64,000 nucleotides of DNA from Bacteriovoracaceae bacterium (GTDB taxonomy: Bacteria > Bdellovibrionota > Bacteriovoracia > Bacteriovoracales > Bacteriovoracaceae). The DNA is taken from contig CANFHC010000011.1 of NCBI GenBank assembly GCA_947446575.1, positions 47,486-111,485 of the forward strand, given 5' to 3'. Below the pieces are notes generated by a model. It was not told the origin of the DNA, made no database searches, and saw nothing but the letters and a program-made list of their open reading frames with translations. Positions 24,018 to 32,287 of the stretch are shown piece after piece; the stretch's first letter is position 1, and the number at the start of each line of letters is the position of its first letter. The position numbers and the translations under genes were made by a program.

Positions 24018-26897
24018 TTATAATGTTCTGTCTTTCAAATTCAGCAAACTCAATTCACTTTTAGCTAGTTCTTTTATGTAGTCCGACGTGTCTTTGTCGT
24101 TCATCAAACTTGTAAAAACTTCACGACCCTCTTTCAATTTCTGGTTATTCACCATTGCTTGGCCTAAAAGATAATTCACTCGTCCTGTGTAAATCGATTT
24201 AGGGTTAGCCTTCTTAAACTCTGATACTTTTTTCTCAAACAGCATGTAATTATCTTTTTTCTTGCCTGCAGTTATTTCGATACCAAGATAGGCAATTCTT
24301 TCCCGGACATTCTGTATATAAGCATTATCCGTGCCGAAGCTATTGGTGTCATTTAAGATCGCGCTACTTACTTTCAAGAATTTATCCGACTGTCCTTGTT
24401 CGTAGATAGAGTCAGTATAGGCCCGGATCATATCTGCAACGTCAGAGGGATCATATATTATTCTTTGATCTTGCTTAGAGAAAAAATTCTCAAATTGACT
24501 TACAGCCTCGGAGTAGTTCTTTTGGTTAAAAGCAACCATACCTTTATAATAATTAGTCTTATTATAATTGGGCATTTTCTTATCAAAATTAGCGATGTTC
24601 TTTTGGACAAGATCCCAATTTTGCAACTTCATATCTTTAATTAAGACCAATTCTGATAAAAGATCACTCGCCTTTTGCGTCCCGTCTCTTTTAATCCAAA
24701 TAGGAAATGTTCTATTTGGCGTATCTTTTAATTTAAGGAAACTTGCATAGACTTCATCAAAGCCTTTGTAGAGACCAAGTTTGACGTAACTAGAACCCAC
24801 TACAAAGTTCATGAAAGGATCTAGAGCAACTTTATCGACATACTTATCTTTATAAGTCTGCCATGCCTTAATCACTTGTGAGTATTCTGATTTTTTATAA
24901 AAATCAGAAATGATTCCGTAAATAATTTCAGCTCCGTCACCATCAAAAATACGTGCATCAATTCTTGGCATTGTGACCATTGGTAAAAGCGAAAGATAAG
25001 CAAGGGCTTCTTTGTGTTTTCCATCAACGATTAAAGTACGCAAACGAACTTGCTGCAGTAATTTATTGAGATTTTTATCTGGATTTACTTTAGAGTTTTT
25101 ATCCGTCTCTAAAAATATTCTAATTTCACGGTCGCGATCATCGAGAGAAATTTTTCTCACACTTCTAAAACCAACATAGCGAATGCGAGCTTCGTAACTA
25201 ACATTGCTATCAACTGATTGATCGATTGCTTTTTTATAAAGCTCTAAAGTGTCTTCGTAGTTTTTATCTAAAATATCAAAGCAAAGTGCAATTCTTAAAT
25301 TAGCGTTACTTGCAGCAAACTCATGAGAGTAATTTCTTACAAAGTCCTGATATAAAGCAATAGCCTCTGAGTAGCGACCAACTCTGAAATACGCTTCAGC
25401 TGTATTATACAGAATAACTGGATCGATAGGTTTTGCTAAGGAAGATCTATTTTTCTCATACAGAGAAATTAAATTAGGAAGATCTCCAGCGCGCAGTAAA
25501 CTAAAAGTTTGGTAAGCGAGAATCAACTGAGCAGGAAGAACCTTTTTCATGGTTTTTTCAAGTGCTAGTTCCTGAATTTTTTCAATTTGTCCTAATTTTG
25601 CTAGAGAGTTTAACATCGCTTCTGCCGGAATTGCAGATTCTTCGAAGTCAAAACTATCTCTCGTTCCTGCATAATATGTTTTCGCCAATTGCAGTGTTTT
25701 TAAATGCTCGCCCTTTTCCATATAATAAGTAAGTAGGTATTTATAGATAGCTTTTTTCAACTCGTAGTTTTCACTTTTTTCAGACAGTGTAGAAAGAATT
25801 GAAAAAGCATTTTTAAAAAGTTCTGGATTTGGAGCATCGATATTTTCTCTCAAGATAGCATTCGCTTTGATGAACTCGATTAATTCCCACTCTGTCATCA
25901 TTCCATATTTTTGTTGGAAGAGTTTGATGGACTTATACATTAATCCCCATTTTTTCTTTCTATAAAGATTAATGGTTAACTGCAAATGTGATTCTTTTTC
26001 GCCCTTTTTGAAATCGCGATTAGCAATTGGAAAAAAGATTTCTGGAATCTTTGTTTTTAAGTTCACTACTTCTTTATAAGCTGGAGCGATAGGATCGTAG
26101 TCCCAAATAAAAGTAGCTCCGTAACGGAAATCTCTATATGGCTTTTTAGAATCAGCTTCTTCTTGGGCCAATTCTTTTTCTGTCAATTCTTTTGGTTTAT
26201 TTGGATCTACAATGAAATTTGAGAGAATTTTATCTTCTTTAACTTTTGCAACTAATTCTTCGTCAGCTGCTTCCACCGCCGCCTCTTTGGCTTCCTTTGT
26301 TTCAGATGATAATTTTTTAACTTTTTTAATTTTTGCTTTAGGAGCTTTGGTGACAACTGGAATAGGTGCCGGAGCAGATGTTTCTTCAACAACTTTTTGC
26401 TCTTCATCAATCGGTTTTTTAACTGCAGCTTTATTGAGAGTCACTGTATCGCCATCAACCCAGAAGTCGACAACGTATTTCTTATCTCTTTCGCGGTAAA
26501 AGCTGAACATTTCAACGTTATCACTCTTTAGTTCAATTTCGATTGCCATAGCGTTGGCAGAATTGCCTTCAATGTCAGTCGATTTGTAATTTAAACCCTT
26601 AATATAGGCAGGATCTATTTTTAGAGCGACTAGTTCTTCTTTAAGATTGTTATAGAGATCAGAGTTTAAAGTTCTGATTACTACCTTATTACCTTTTTTA
26701 TTGAATTGGAGTTGGTCGCGACCAGTGAAAAAATTCCAACGTAAATAAGTAGAGGCTTTCTCTTGGTCAACTAAAGCTGTAGTTTGTGCGTATGTAGTGG
26801 AAATAGTTTCCAATACAAAAAACAATGCGAAAAAAATCGTCAAAAATTTGAAGAATTCTTTTATTGGGCAGATTTTCACGAAACATCCTGTTCGCAT
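24018..26897 (-). CDS. large exported TPR-repeat protein heading the flagellar operon
   Basis: About 959 residues from the ATG at 26897 (AAGGA seven bases upstream); a GTG eight codons later is also possible. A signal peptide or anchor (FFKFLTIFFALFFVLETISTTYAQ) is followed by a beta-rich domain at about 36-155 that recalls AMIN domains (YVVDFWVDG), a Lys/Ala/Glu/Pro-rich linker to about 245, then helical TPR-like repeats to the end (for example ILYNTAEAYFRVGRYSEAIALYQDFV). It should be periplasmic. It is first in the operon, 27 bases before the regulator. The beta-domain plus TPR layout is like that of PflA of Campylobacter motors, but this is an architectural comparison only. No clear promoter was found upstream. 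Confidence 0.8.
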   Translation of the reverse strand: MRTGCFVKICPIKEFFKFLTIFFALFFVLETISTTYAQTTALVDQEKASTYLRWNFFTGRDQLQFNKKGNKVVIRTLNSDLYNNLKEELVALKIDPAYIKGLNYKSTDIEGNSANAMAIEIELKSDNVEMFSFYRERDKKYVVDFWVDGDTVTLNKAAVKKPIDEEQKVVEETSAPAPIPVVTKAPKAKIKKVKKLSSETKEAKEAAVEAADEELVAKVKEDKILSNFIVDPNKPKELTEKELAQEEADSKKPYRDFRYGATFIWDYDPIAPAYKEVVNLKTKIPEIFFPIANRDFKKGEKESHLQLTINLYRKKKWGLMYKSIKLFQQKYGMMTEWELIEFIKANAILRENIDAPNPELFKNAFSILSTLSEKSENYELKKAIYKYLLTYYMEKGEHLKTLQLAKTYYAGTRDSFDFEESAIPAEAMLNSLAKLGQIEKIQELALEKTMKKVLPAQLILAYQTFSLLRAGDLPNLISLYEKNRSSLAKPIDPVILYNTAEAYFRVGRYSEAIALYQDFVRNYSHEFAASNANLRIALCFDILDKNYEDTLELYKKAIDQSVDSNVSYEARIRYVGFRSVRKISLDDRDREIRIFLETDKNSKVNPDKNLNKLLQQVRLRTLIVDGKHKEALAYLSLLPMVTMPRIDARIFDGDGAEIIYGIISDFYKKSEYSQVIKAWQTYKDKYVDKVALDPFMNFVVGSSYVKLGLYKGFDEVYASFLKLKDTPNRTFPIWIKRDGTQKASDLLSELVLIKDMKLQNWDLVQKNIANFDKKMPNYNKTNYYKGMVAFNQKNYSEAVSQFENFFSKQDQRIIYDPSDVADMIRAYTDSIYEQGQSDKFLKVSSAILNDTNSFGTDNAYIQNVRERIAYLGIEITAGKKKDNYMLFEKKVSEFKKANPKSIYTGRVNYLLGQAMVNNQKLKEGREVFTSLMNDKDTSDYIKELAKSELSLLNLKDRTL

Positions 26898-27064
26898 CAA
26901 ATTGTCCTTACGGGAGTCTTGTTAACTAAAAGCGACATTCATCCTGAATGCACTCGTTGTGACTCAGTACTAAGCTTACCTCGTTTTTGGTTTTTTTAAA
27001 GGAAAATTTTTCTCTACGGCAAATTTTTCTAGTCATTTTAATGACAGGTGGAAATTTTATACTG

Positions 27065-27093
27065 TTTACAATAATTTAGAACGCTATTCTAAT
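27065..27093 (+). promoter_or_regulatory. sigma-70-type promoter for the Mla operon
   Basis: TTTACA and TCTAAT are separated by 17 bases, each one base from consensus. The minus-10 box ends 79 bases before the lipoprotein ATG at 27173. The rest of the 272-base divergent gap is AT-rich and holds no gene that I can see. Confidence 0.5.
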
Positions 27094-27172
27094 AAAGATA
27101 AACGTTTATAGTAAAATTTCTGAAAATATTAGAATTGCATTACCAGTTTTATCAACTAATTTAGATGAGCAT

Positions 27173-27664
27173 ATGAAATACATTAACCTACTCATTATTA
27201 CTCTCCTCTTTGTCGCATGTTCAACTAATGAAACTGGTATTTATAAAAAAAGTACTGAAGTCGTTAACAAGGTTGAAGGAAAAATTCCTGCGCCTTGGAA
27301 GAATATAAGTACTGAAGGATCTGACTTCGCATTAAAAAACGAAAAGACTAAATCTATTTTTCTTTTCAACAGTGCATGCCGAAAATTTGAAGCAAGCAAC
27401 TTAAATACACTTACCTCATCCATACTTACTGGCCTTGAGGATTTAAAATTTATTGAGAAAAAAAATTCTTTTTACCAAGAAAGAGAAGCAGCAGAAGTAC
27501 TCGCTAGCGGAAAGCTCGATGGGGTGCTTCGCTTCTTTAAAATTATAACTGTTCAAAAAAATAGCTGTATCTATGATTATGTTCTAATCTCTACCACATT
27601 AAAAAATATAGAGAGTGATACTCCTGCTCTAAAAGATTTTTTACAAGGGATTATTCTTAAGTGA
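27173..27664 (+). CDS. lipoprotein at the head of the Mla operon
   Basis: 163 residues with a clear lipoprotein signal, LLFVACS (lipid Cys at residue 16). The mature part has two further Cys (SACRKF and NSCIYDY) that could form a disulfide. I recognise no family. Its stop overlaps the mlaE start by 4 bases (GTGA), so it belongs to the transporter operon. A role as outer- or inner-membrane partner of the lipid transporter, in the place taken by MlaA or MlaC elsewhere, is an inference from position. Confidence 0.75.
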   Translation: MKYINLLIITLLFVACSTNETGIYKKSTEVVNKVEGKIPAPWKNISTEGSDFALKNEKTKSIFLFNSACRKFEASNLNTLTSSILTGLEDLKFIEKKNSFYQEREAAEVLASGKLDGVLRFFKIITVQKNSCIYDYVLISTTLKNIESDTPALKDFLQGIILK

Positions 27665-28452
27665 TAAATACAACAACAGAACGACTTCATAATCTTGCTA
27701 ATACAATAAAAAATTTTTTAAATTTTGTCGGTGAAGTATCAGCACTTTTTTTCGAAACGATTAAGTGCTCTTTCACCGGTCCTTTTTATTTTTCACGTTT
27801 AATGGAGCAGATCAACCATATTGGTTATGGTTCCACTTCAATTACCGTTGTCATTGGTTTGACTATGGGGTTAGTTATGACTTTAAACTTCGGTTATGGT
27901 CTTGCTAAATTTGGGGGAACGCTTTATGTTCCAGCCGTTGTTTCGCTCTCCTTAGCTCGCGAGATGGCCCCATTGTTTACGTCATTATTAGTAGCTGGTC
28001 GCGTAGGCTCAGGGATCGCTGCTGAAATTGGAGCAATGAATGTCACTCAACAAGTTGATGCGATAAGAGCACTCGGAACTTCACCTGTCCGAGTTTTGGT
28101 TGTTCCCAGGTTTTGGTCATTAGTAATCTCACTTCCTCTTCTCTCGGCGCTTTCATTTGCCGTCGGTATTTTAGGTGGAATGATTGTTTGTAAAATGGAA
28201 TTTGATATCGTTCCAGGTTTCTACCTTTATAAAGTATTTTCAACTGTAAAATTCCACGACTATATGTCGGGCATTGTGAAGTCAGCAATATTTGCAGGCA
28301 TTATTACGATTTTTGCTTGCTATAAAGGGTTAAATACAAAAGATGGAACAAAGGGTGTTGGGCTCACTACAACTTGGGTTGTTGTGACAGCTTCTATTTT
28401 AATTTTAGTAACTGATTTTTTTATCAGTAAAATATTTTTGGTTATTTGGTAG
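27661..28452 (+). CDS. mlaE: Mla-type lipid ABC transporter permease
   Basis: 263 residues with about five membrane segments. The family signature is visible: ALFFETIKCSFTGP near the N-terminus, then LAREMAPLFTSLLVAGRVGSGIAAEIGAM and VDAIRALGTSPVRVLVVPRFW. MlaE is the integral permease that, with MlaF and MlaD, moves phospholipids between the inner membrane and periplasm. Start is GTG within the overlapping GTGA, consistent with translational coupling. Confidence 0.95.
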   Translation: MINTTTERLHNLANTIKNFLNFVGEVSALFFETIKCSFTGPFYFSRLMEQINHIGYGSTSITVVIGLTMGLVMTLNFGYGLAKFGGTLYVPAVVSLSLAREMAPLFTSLLVAGRVGSGIAAEIGAMNVTQQVDAIRALGTSPVRVLVVPRFWSLVISLPLLSALSFAVGILGGMIVCKMEFDIVPGFYLYKVFSTVKFHDYMSGIVKSAIFAGIITIFACYKGLNTKDGTKGVGLTTTWVVVTASILILVTDFFISKIFLVIW

Positions 28453-28455
28453 ATT

Positions 28456-29193
28456 ATGAATGAAGTATTATTAGAATTAAAAAACATTCATAAGGCTTTT
28501 GGAAAAAATAAAATACATCAAGGAGTGAGCCTCACTTTGCATAAAGGTGAGAGTTTAGGATTATTAGGTGGATCAGGAACTGGGAAGTCAGCACTTCTTA
28601 GATCAATTATCGGTCTTGAGCGAATTGATCAGGGAGAAATCATTTTTAAAGGTGAGCGTATTGATCATCTGCCAGAAAATAAACTCACACCCTATAGAAT
28701 TAGAATTTCTTATTCTTTTCAAAGTGGAGCGCTATTTGACTCCATTAATGTTTTTGAAAATATCGCCTACCCTCTTTTTGAACACACAATTTTTAGTTAT
28801 GCTCAAATAAAAGATAGAGTGGCAGAAATGCTAAAGCTTATTGATCTCTCAGGTAAAGAAGAGCTGATGCCTTCGGATTTATCAGGTGGGATGCAAAAAC
28901 GCGTGGGAATGGCGCGTGCAATGATTTTAAATCCAGAAATTATTCTTTATGACGAACCAACCGCAGGATTAGATCCGGCCAATACTTTAAATGTCGTTGA
29001 GCTGATGCAAAGACTTAAAGAAAAAGGTCTTGCTTCCATATTTGTTACCCACGATATTCCTTCGGCGATTATGCTGTGCGATCGCATTGTTGTTTTGCAT
29101 GAAGGAAAAATTATCTTCAATGATACTCCCCAAAAATTCCAAAATTCTGAAGACCCAGTAGTCAGAACATTTATTATGAGTAGTAAGGACTAA
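28456..29193 (+). CDS. mlaF: Mla-type lipid ABC transporter ATPase
   Basis: 245 residues. Walker A GGSGTGKSALL, Q-loop SYSFQSGALFDS (the family's typical FQ-GALFDS), ABC signature LSGGMQKRVGMARA, Walker B IILYDEPTAGLDP and switch His in FVTHD are all present. It is the nucleotide-binding subunit for MlaE. Three bases separate it from mlaE and from mlaD. Confidence 0.95.
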   Translation: MNEVLLELKNIHKAFGKNKIHQGVSLTLHKGESLGLLGGSGTGKSALLRSIIGLERIDQGEIIFKGERIDHLPENKLTPYRIRISYSFQSGALFDSINVFENIAYPLFEHTIFSYAQIKDRVAEMLKLIDLSGKEELMPSDLSGGMQKRVGMARAMILNPEIILYDEPTAGLDPANTLNVVELMQRLKEKGLASIFVTHDIPSAIMLCDRIVVLHEGKIIFNDTPQKFQNSEDPVVRTFIMSSKD

Positions 29194-29196
29194 ATT

Positions 29197-29994
29197 ATGA
29201 TCAAGCCTAGTGATAAAAAAAATTATCTTATTTCTGGGATCTTTATCTCACTACTCTTAGGTGTGAGTATGGTGACAATCTTTATGATCAATAAAGAAAA
29301 CTCACTCTTTTCAAGCAAAGTTTCAATAATGACGGAAGTCAAAAGTGCTCAAAATTTAAAAGATGGAGCAGTTGTTCAATTACGTGGTGTTAAAGTGGGT
29401 TCTGTTTCTTCGATTAAATTTAAAAATGTTGAAACTTTAATTATTACTATTGGAGTAAATGCTGATTATAAAGAATGGATTAAAAAAGATGCAATTCTTT
29501 CATTTAAAACCCAAGGTGTTCTTGGAGATAAATTTTTAGAAATTGGTGGCGGTACAGAAGGCTCTCCTTCTGTTAATGATGGTGATTTTTTACCAGCGAA
29601 TGAATCAAATCAATTTGATCATATCATCACAAAAAGTGAAGATTTAATGGTCGTAGCGGGAAGTATCCTCACAAAATTTGATAAAATCATTTCCTCTGTT
29701 GAAAATAACCGATTAGAAAAGATATTAATTAACCTTGAAAACGTGACAGCCAATACAAATAAAGTCATGAGCAATTTAAATGATAAAAATATCACTCAAT
29801 CCGTTGCGAACTTTAAACTATCAAGTGAATCCATGAGTAAAATCACTAAACAAATTGAAGAAGGTCCTGGCACCCTTCACGCGTTGATTTATGATCAAGG
29901 TCTTCATGAAGATCTTCGCTCATTAGTTGGTGGAGCTAATAGAAACAAAGTTTTAAAGTATTTTATTCGTGAATCTATTAAAAAGGGCGAATGA
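29197..29994 (+). CDS. mlaD: MCE-domain lipid-binding protein MlaD
   Basis: 265 residues: one N-terminal membrane helix (about 12-32), an MCE domain at about 38-115 (KSAQNLKDGAVVQLRGVKVGSV and LSFKTQGVLGDKFLEIG in sequence), then a helical C-terminal region. MlaD hexamers form the periplasmic lipid channel. It is longer than the roughly 180-residue E. coli MlaD, the extra part being a helical tail as in many MCE proteins. Start has AAGGA seven bases before ATG. No MlaB or MlaC gene follows. Confidence 0.92.
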   Translation: MIKPSDKKNYLISGIFISLLLGVSMVTIFMINKENSLFSSKVSIMTEVKSAQNLKDGAVVQLRGVKVGSVSSIKFKNVETLIITIGVNADYKEWIKKDAILSFKTQGVLGDKFLEIGGGTEGSPSVNDGDFLPANESNQFDHIITKSEDLMVVAGSILTKFDKIISSVENNRLEKILINLENVTANTNKVMSNLNDKNITQSVANFKLSSESMSKITKQIEEGPGTLHALIYDQGLHEDLRSLVGGANRNKVLKYFIRESIKKGE

Positions 29995-30006
29995 CGCCGA
30001 AGCTCA

Positions 30007-31560
30007 CTAACCCAACATCTGATCCTCAAACGCCGCAAGTGCAGCCTTTGCGCCTTCTCCCATCGCAATCACAATCTGCTTGTACGGCACAGTCGTCACG
30101 TCCCCTGCAGCGTAAATTCCCTTAGCTGTCGTGCGATTTTTATTATCGATTACAATCTCACCAAACTTGGTTGTCTCAACTGTATCTTTGATAAAAGCAC
30201 TGTTAGGTAACAATCCAATCTGAACAAATATTCCATCTAAATCGATTTTCACGATCTCTTTTGTTTTTCTATTTTCGTACTCAAGTGATACCACTTTTGT
30301 GCCGTCACCAATGACTTGAGAAGTTCTGGCTTCTGTTACAATCGAAACGTTAGGAAGTGATTTTAATTTATCAACTAAAACTTTATCAGCCTTTAATTGA
30401 TCCATAAATTCAAAGAGCACAACTTCTTTTACGATCCCTGCTAAATCAATCGCTGCTTCTACTCCAGAATTTCCTCCACCAACAACAGCGATCTTTTTTC
30501 CTTTATAGTAAGGGCCATCGCAGTGAGGGCAGAACGCCACTCCGCGACCGATGTATTCTTTTTCTCCTGGGATTCCAAGCTCTCTCCACTTCGCTCCCGT
30601 TGTTACGATGATTGCTTTTGTTTTTAGAAACTCTCCGCCTTCAAGTTCAATTATTTTTGGAGCGCCATCTTTAACTGTGCTTACTCTTCTGTGCTCGAAC
30701 ACTGTAATAGGATACTCAGCAATATGCTGATTCAGTTGTGCGACTAATTGTGGGCCTTCGGTATATTTTACGCCAATAAGATTTTCAATTCCTTTGGTGT
30801 CTTGAACTTGCCCGCCCATTCTCTCAGCTAAAATTGCTGTTTTTAATCCTTTTCTAGCTGAATATATCGCAGCTGATGAACCTGCTGGTCCTCCGCCGAT
30901 CACCACAACATCGAACTCTCCTAGATTAGGATCAGCTTTAGTTTTACTTTCACTATCTTCAATTCCATATTGTTTTTCCAGAGCCCCCAGAAGATCGACA
31001 AGATTTAATCGTCCCGTATAAAGCAATTTCGAATCAACCACTACACTCGGAACACCTTGAATATTTAATTTCGCAATTTCATCTTGAGTATACGCTCCGT
31101 CAATCATCTCATGCTTAAAATTTCCATGAATGATCGCCATTTGATTTAATGTCTGAACAACATCCGGACAATTCTCACACGTAAGAGAAATAAATGTTCT
31201 AAGATCTATCGGCCCTTTTAAATTCTTAATTCTCTGAGCAATTTTCTCATCCGGAAATTTTCCTTTTCCATCCGAATTTAAAATCGCCAGAATCAAAGAA
31301 GTAAACTCATGGCCTGTTGGAATTCCCTTAAAGGCAATTCCATTTTTCATTCCCTTATATTCAATATGAAAGTGAGGAATGTCTGCAGACTCTTTCGAGG
31401 ACTTCACTTCAATATATTGAGACGTCGATCCGATCTCACCAAGCATCTCAACCAAATTATTTTGATCTGCATGCTCGCTTAGATCGTAAACTAACTCTAC
31501 TGTATTCTCTAATTTCGAAAAGACAGTTTTTAATTGCTCAATTATATTATTGTCCAACAT
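30007..31560 (-). CDS. ahpF: alkyl hydroperoxide reductase subunit F
   Basis: About 517 residues. The ATG at 31560 (MLDNNIIEQLK) matches the E. coli AhpF N-terminus and has GAGG upstream; an earlier ATG at 31575 lacks a ribosome site. The N-terminal domain is a double thioredoxin fold with Cys-Glu-Asn-Cys (TCENCPDV). The rest is a thioredoxin-reductase module with FAD motif GGGPAGSSAA, active CPHCDGP and NAD motif GGGNSG. AhpF uses NADH to re-reduce AhpC, encoded 30 bases upstream. It converges on mlaD with a 12-base gap. Confidence 0.96.
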   Translation of the reverse strand: MLDNNIIEQLKTVFSKLENTVELVYDLSEHADQNNLVEMLGEIGSTSQYIEVKSSKESADIPHFHIEYKGMKNGIAFKGIPTGHEFTSLILAILNSDGKGKFPDEKIAQRIKNLKGPIDLRTFISLTCENCPDVVQTLNQMAIIHGNFKHEMIDGAYTQDEIAKLNIQGVPSVVVDSKLLYTGRLNLVDLLGALEKQYGIEDSESKTKADPNLGEFDVVVIGGGPAGSSAAIYSARKGLKTAILAERMGGQVQDTKGIENLIGVKYTEGPQLVAQLNQHIAEYPITVFEHRRVSTVKDGAPKIIELEGGEFLKTKAIIVTTGAKWRELGIPGEKEYIGRGVAFCPHCDGPYYKGKKIAVVGGGNSGVEAAIDLAGIVKEVVLFEFMDQLKADKVLVDKLKSLPNVSIVTEARTSQVIGDGTKVVSLEYENRKTKEIVKIDLDGIFVQIGLLPNSAFIKDTVETTKFGEIVIDNKNRTTAKGIYAAGDVTTVPYKQIVIAMGEGAKAALAAFEDQMLG

Positions 31561-31589
31561 ACATTCCTCACTCATTTAAAACTTTCTAA

Positions 31590-32159
31590 TTAAATTTTCC
31601 CAACAAGATCAAGACCTGGCTTCAATGTCTCACTTCCTGGTTTCCACTTCGCCGGACATACTTCATTCGGGTGAGCAGCGATAAATTGCGCGGCTTGAAC
31701 TTTACGAAGTAACTCATCAGCGTTTCTTCCAATTCCGTTATCGTTGATTTCCACCAATTTAATTTTCCCTTGGGGATCAATTAAAAACGTTCCTCTGTAT
31801 GCAAGTCCTTCTTCTTCTATATGCACGCCAAACGCACGTGATAGATGTCCCGTTGGATCAGCCAGCATTGGGTAATTAATTTTTTTAATTGTCTCACTCG
31901 CATCATGCCAAGCTTTGTGTGTGAAATGCGTATCAGTAGATACCGAGTAAACTTCCACTCCCATTTTTTGGAATGTTGGATATTTATCGGCCATGTCACC
32001 TAGCTCTGTAGGACAAACAAAAGTGAAGTCAGCTGGGTAGAAAAAGAAGATCGACCATTTTCCCTGCAGATCTTTTTGAGTCACCGTTTTGAATTCATTA
32101 TTGTGATAAGCTTGAACTTTGAAATCTGGAACATTGGTGTTAATTAATGTTGCGGCCAT
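31590..32159 (-). CDS. ahpC: alkyl hydroperoxide reductase subunit C (peroxiredoxin)
   Basis: 189 residues, typical AhpC/Prx1 type. The peroxidatic Cys49 is in FTFVCPTELGDM and the resolving Cys168 in EVCPAKWKPG. The C-terminal tail is complete. It reduces hydrogen and organic peroxides in the cytoplasm and is recycled by AhpF. It is first in a two-gene operon. Upstream at 32210-32219 lies the palindrome CTGTTAACAG, a candidate regulator site. Confidence 0.97.
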   Translation of the reverse strand: MAATLINTNVPDFKVQAYHNNEFKTVTQKDLQGKWSIFFFYPADFTFVCPTELGDMADKYPTFQKMGVEVYSVSTDTHFTHKAWHDASETIKKINYPMLADPTGHLSRAFGVHIEEEGLAYRGTFLIDPQGKIKLVEINDNGIGRNADELLRKVQAAQFIAAHPNEVCPAKWKPGSETLKPGLDLVGKI

Positions 32160-32209
32160 TTGGAATTCCCCTTGATAAAAATAATTGTTAAAGGTTGATC
32201 ATCTCAACT

Positions 32210-32219
32210 CTGTTAACAG
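32210..32219 (-). promoter_or_regulatory. palindrome upstream of ahpC
   Basis: CTGTTAACAG is a perfect 10-base palindrome 51-60 bases before the ahpC ATG, next to a second small dyad GTTGA-N5-TCAAC closer to the gene. No OxyR or PerR consensus is obvious. Either could be an operator, or chance in AT-rich DNA. Confidence 0.25.
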
Positions 32220-32262
32220 TATCGCCTTATTAGGGAACTTAGTGAAATCGATTGATTATATG

Positions 32263-32287
32263 AACCGATAGACTATCTCTATCGGTT
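32263..32287 (-). other. inverted repeat across the stop codon of the NtrC-family gene
   Basis: AACCGATAGA-N5-TCTATCGGTT has perfect 10-base arms and includes the stop region of the upstream regulator gene. No T-run follows on either strand, so it is not a classical terminator. It could be an RNA stem-loop or a dimeric protein site in front of ahpC. Confidence 0.5.
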
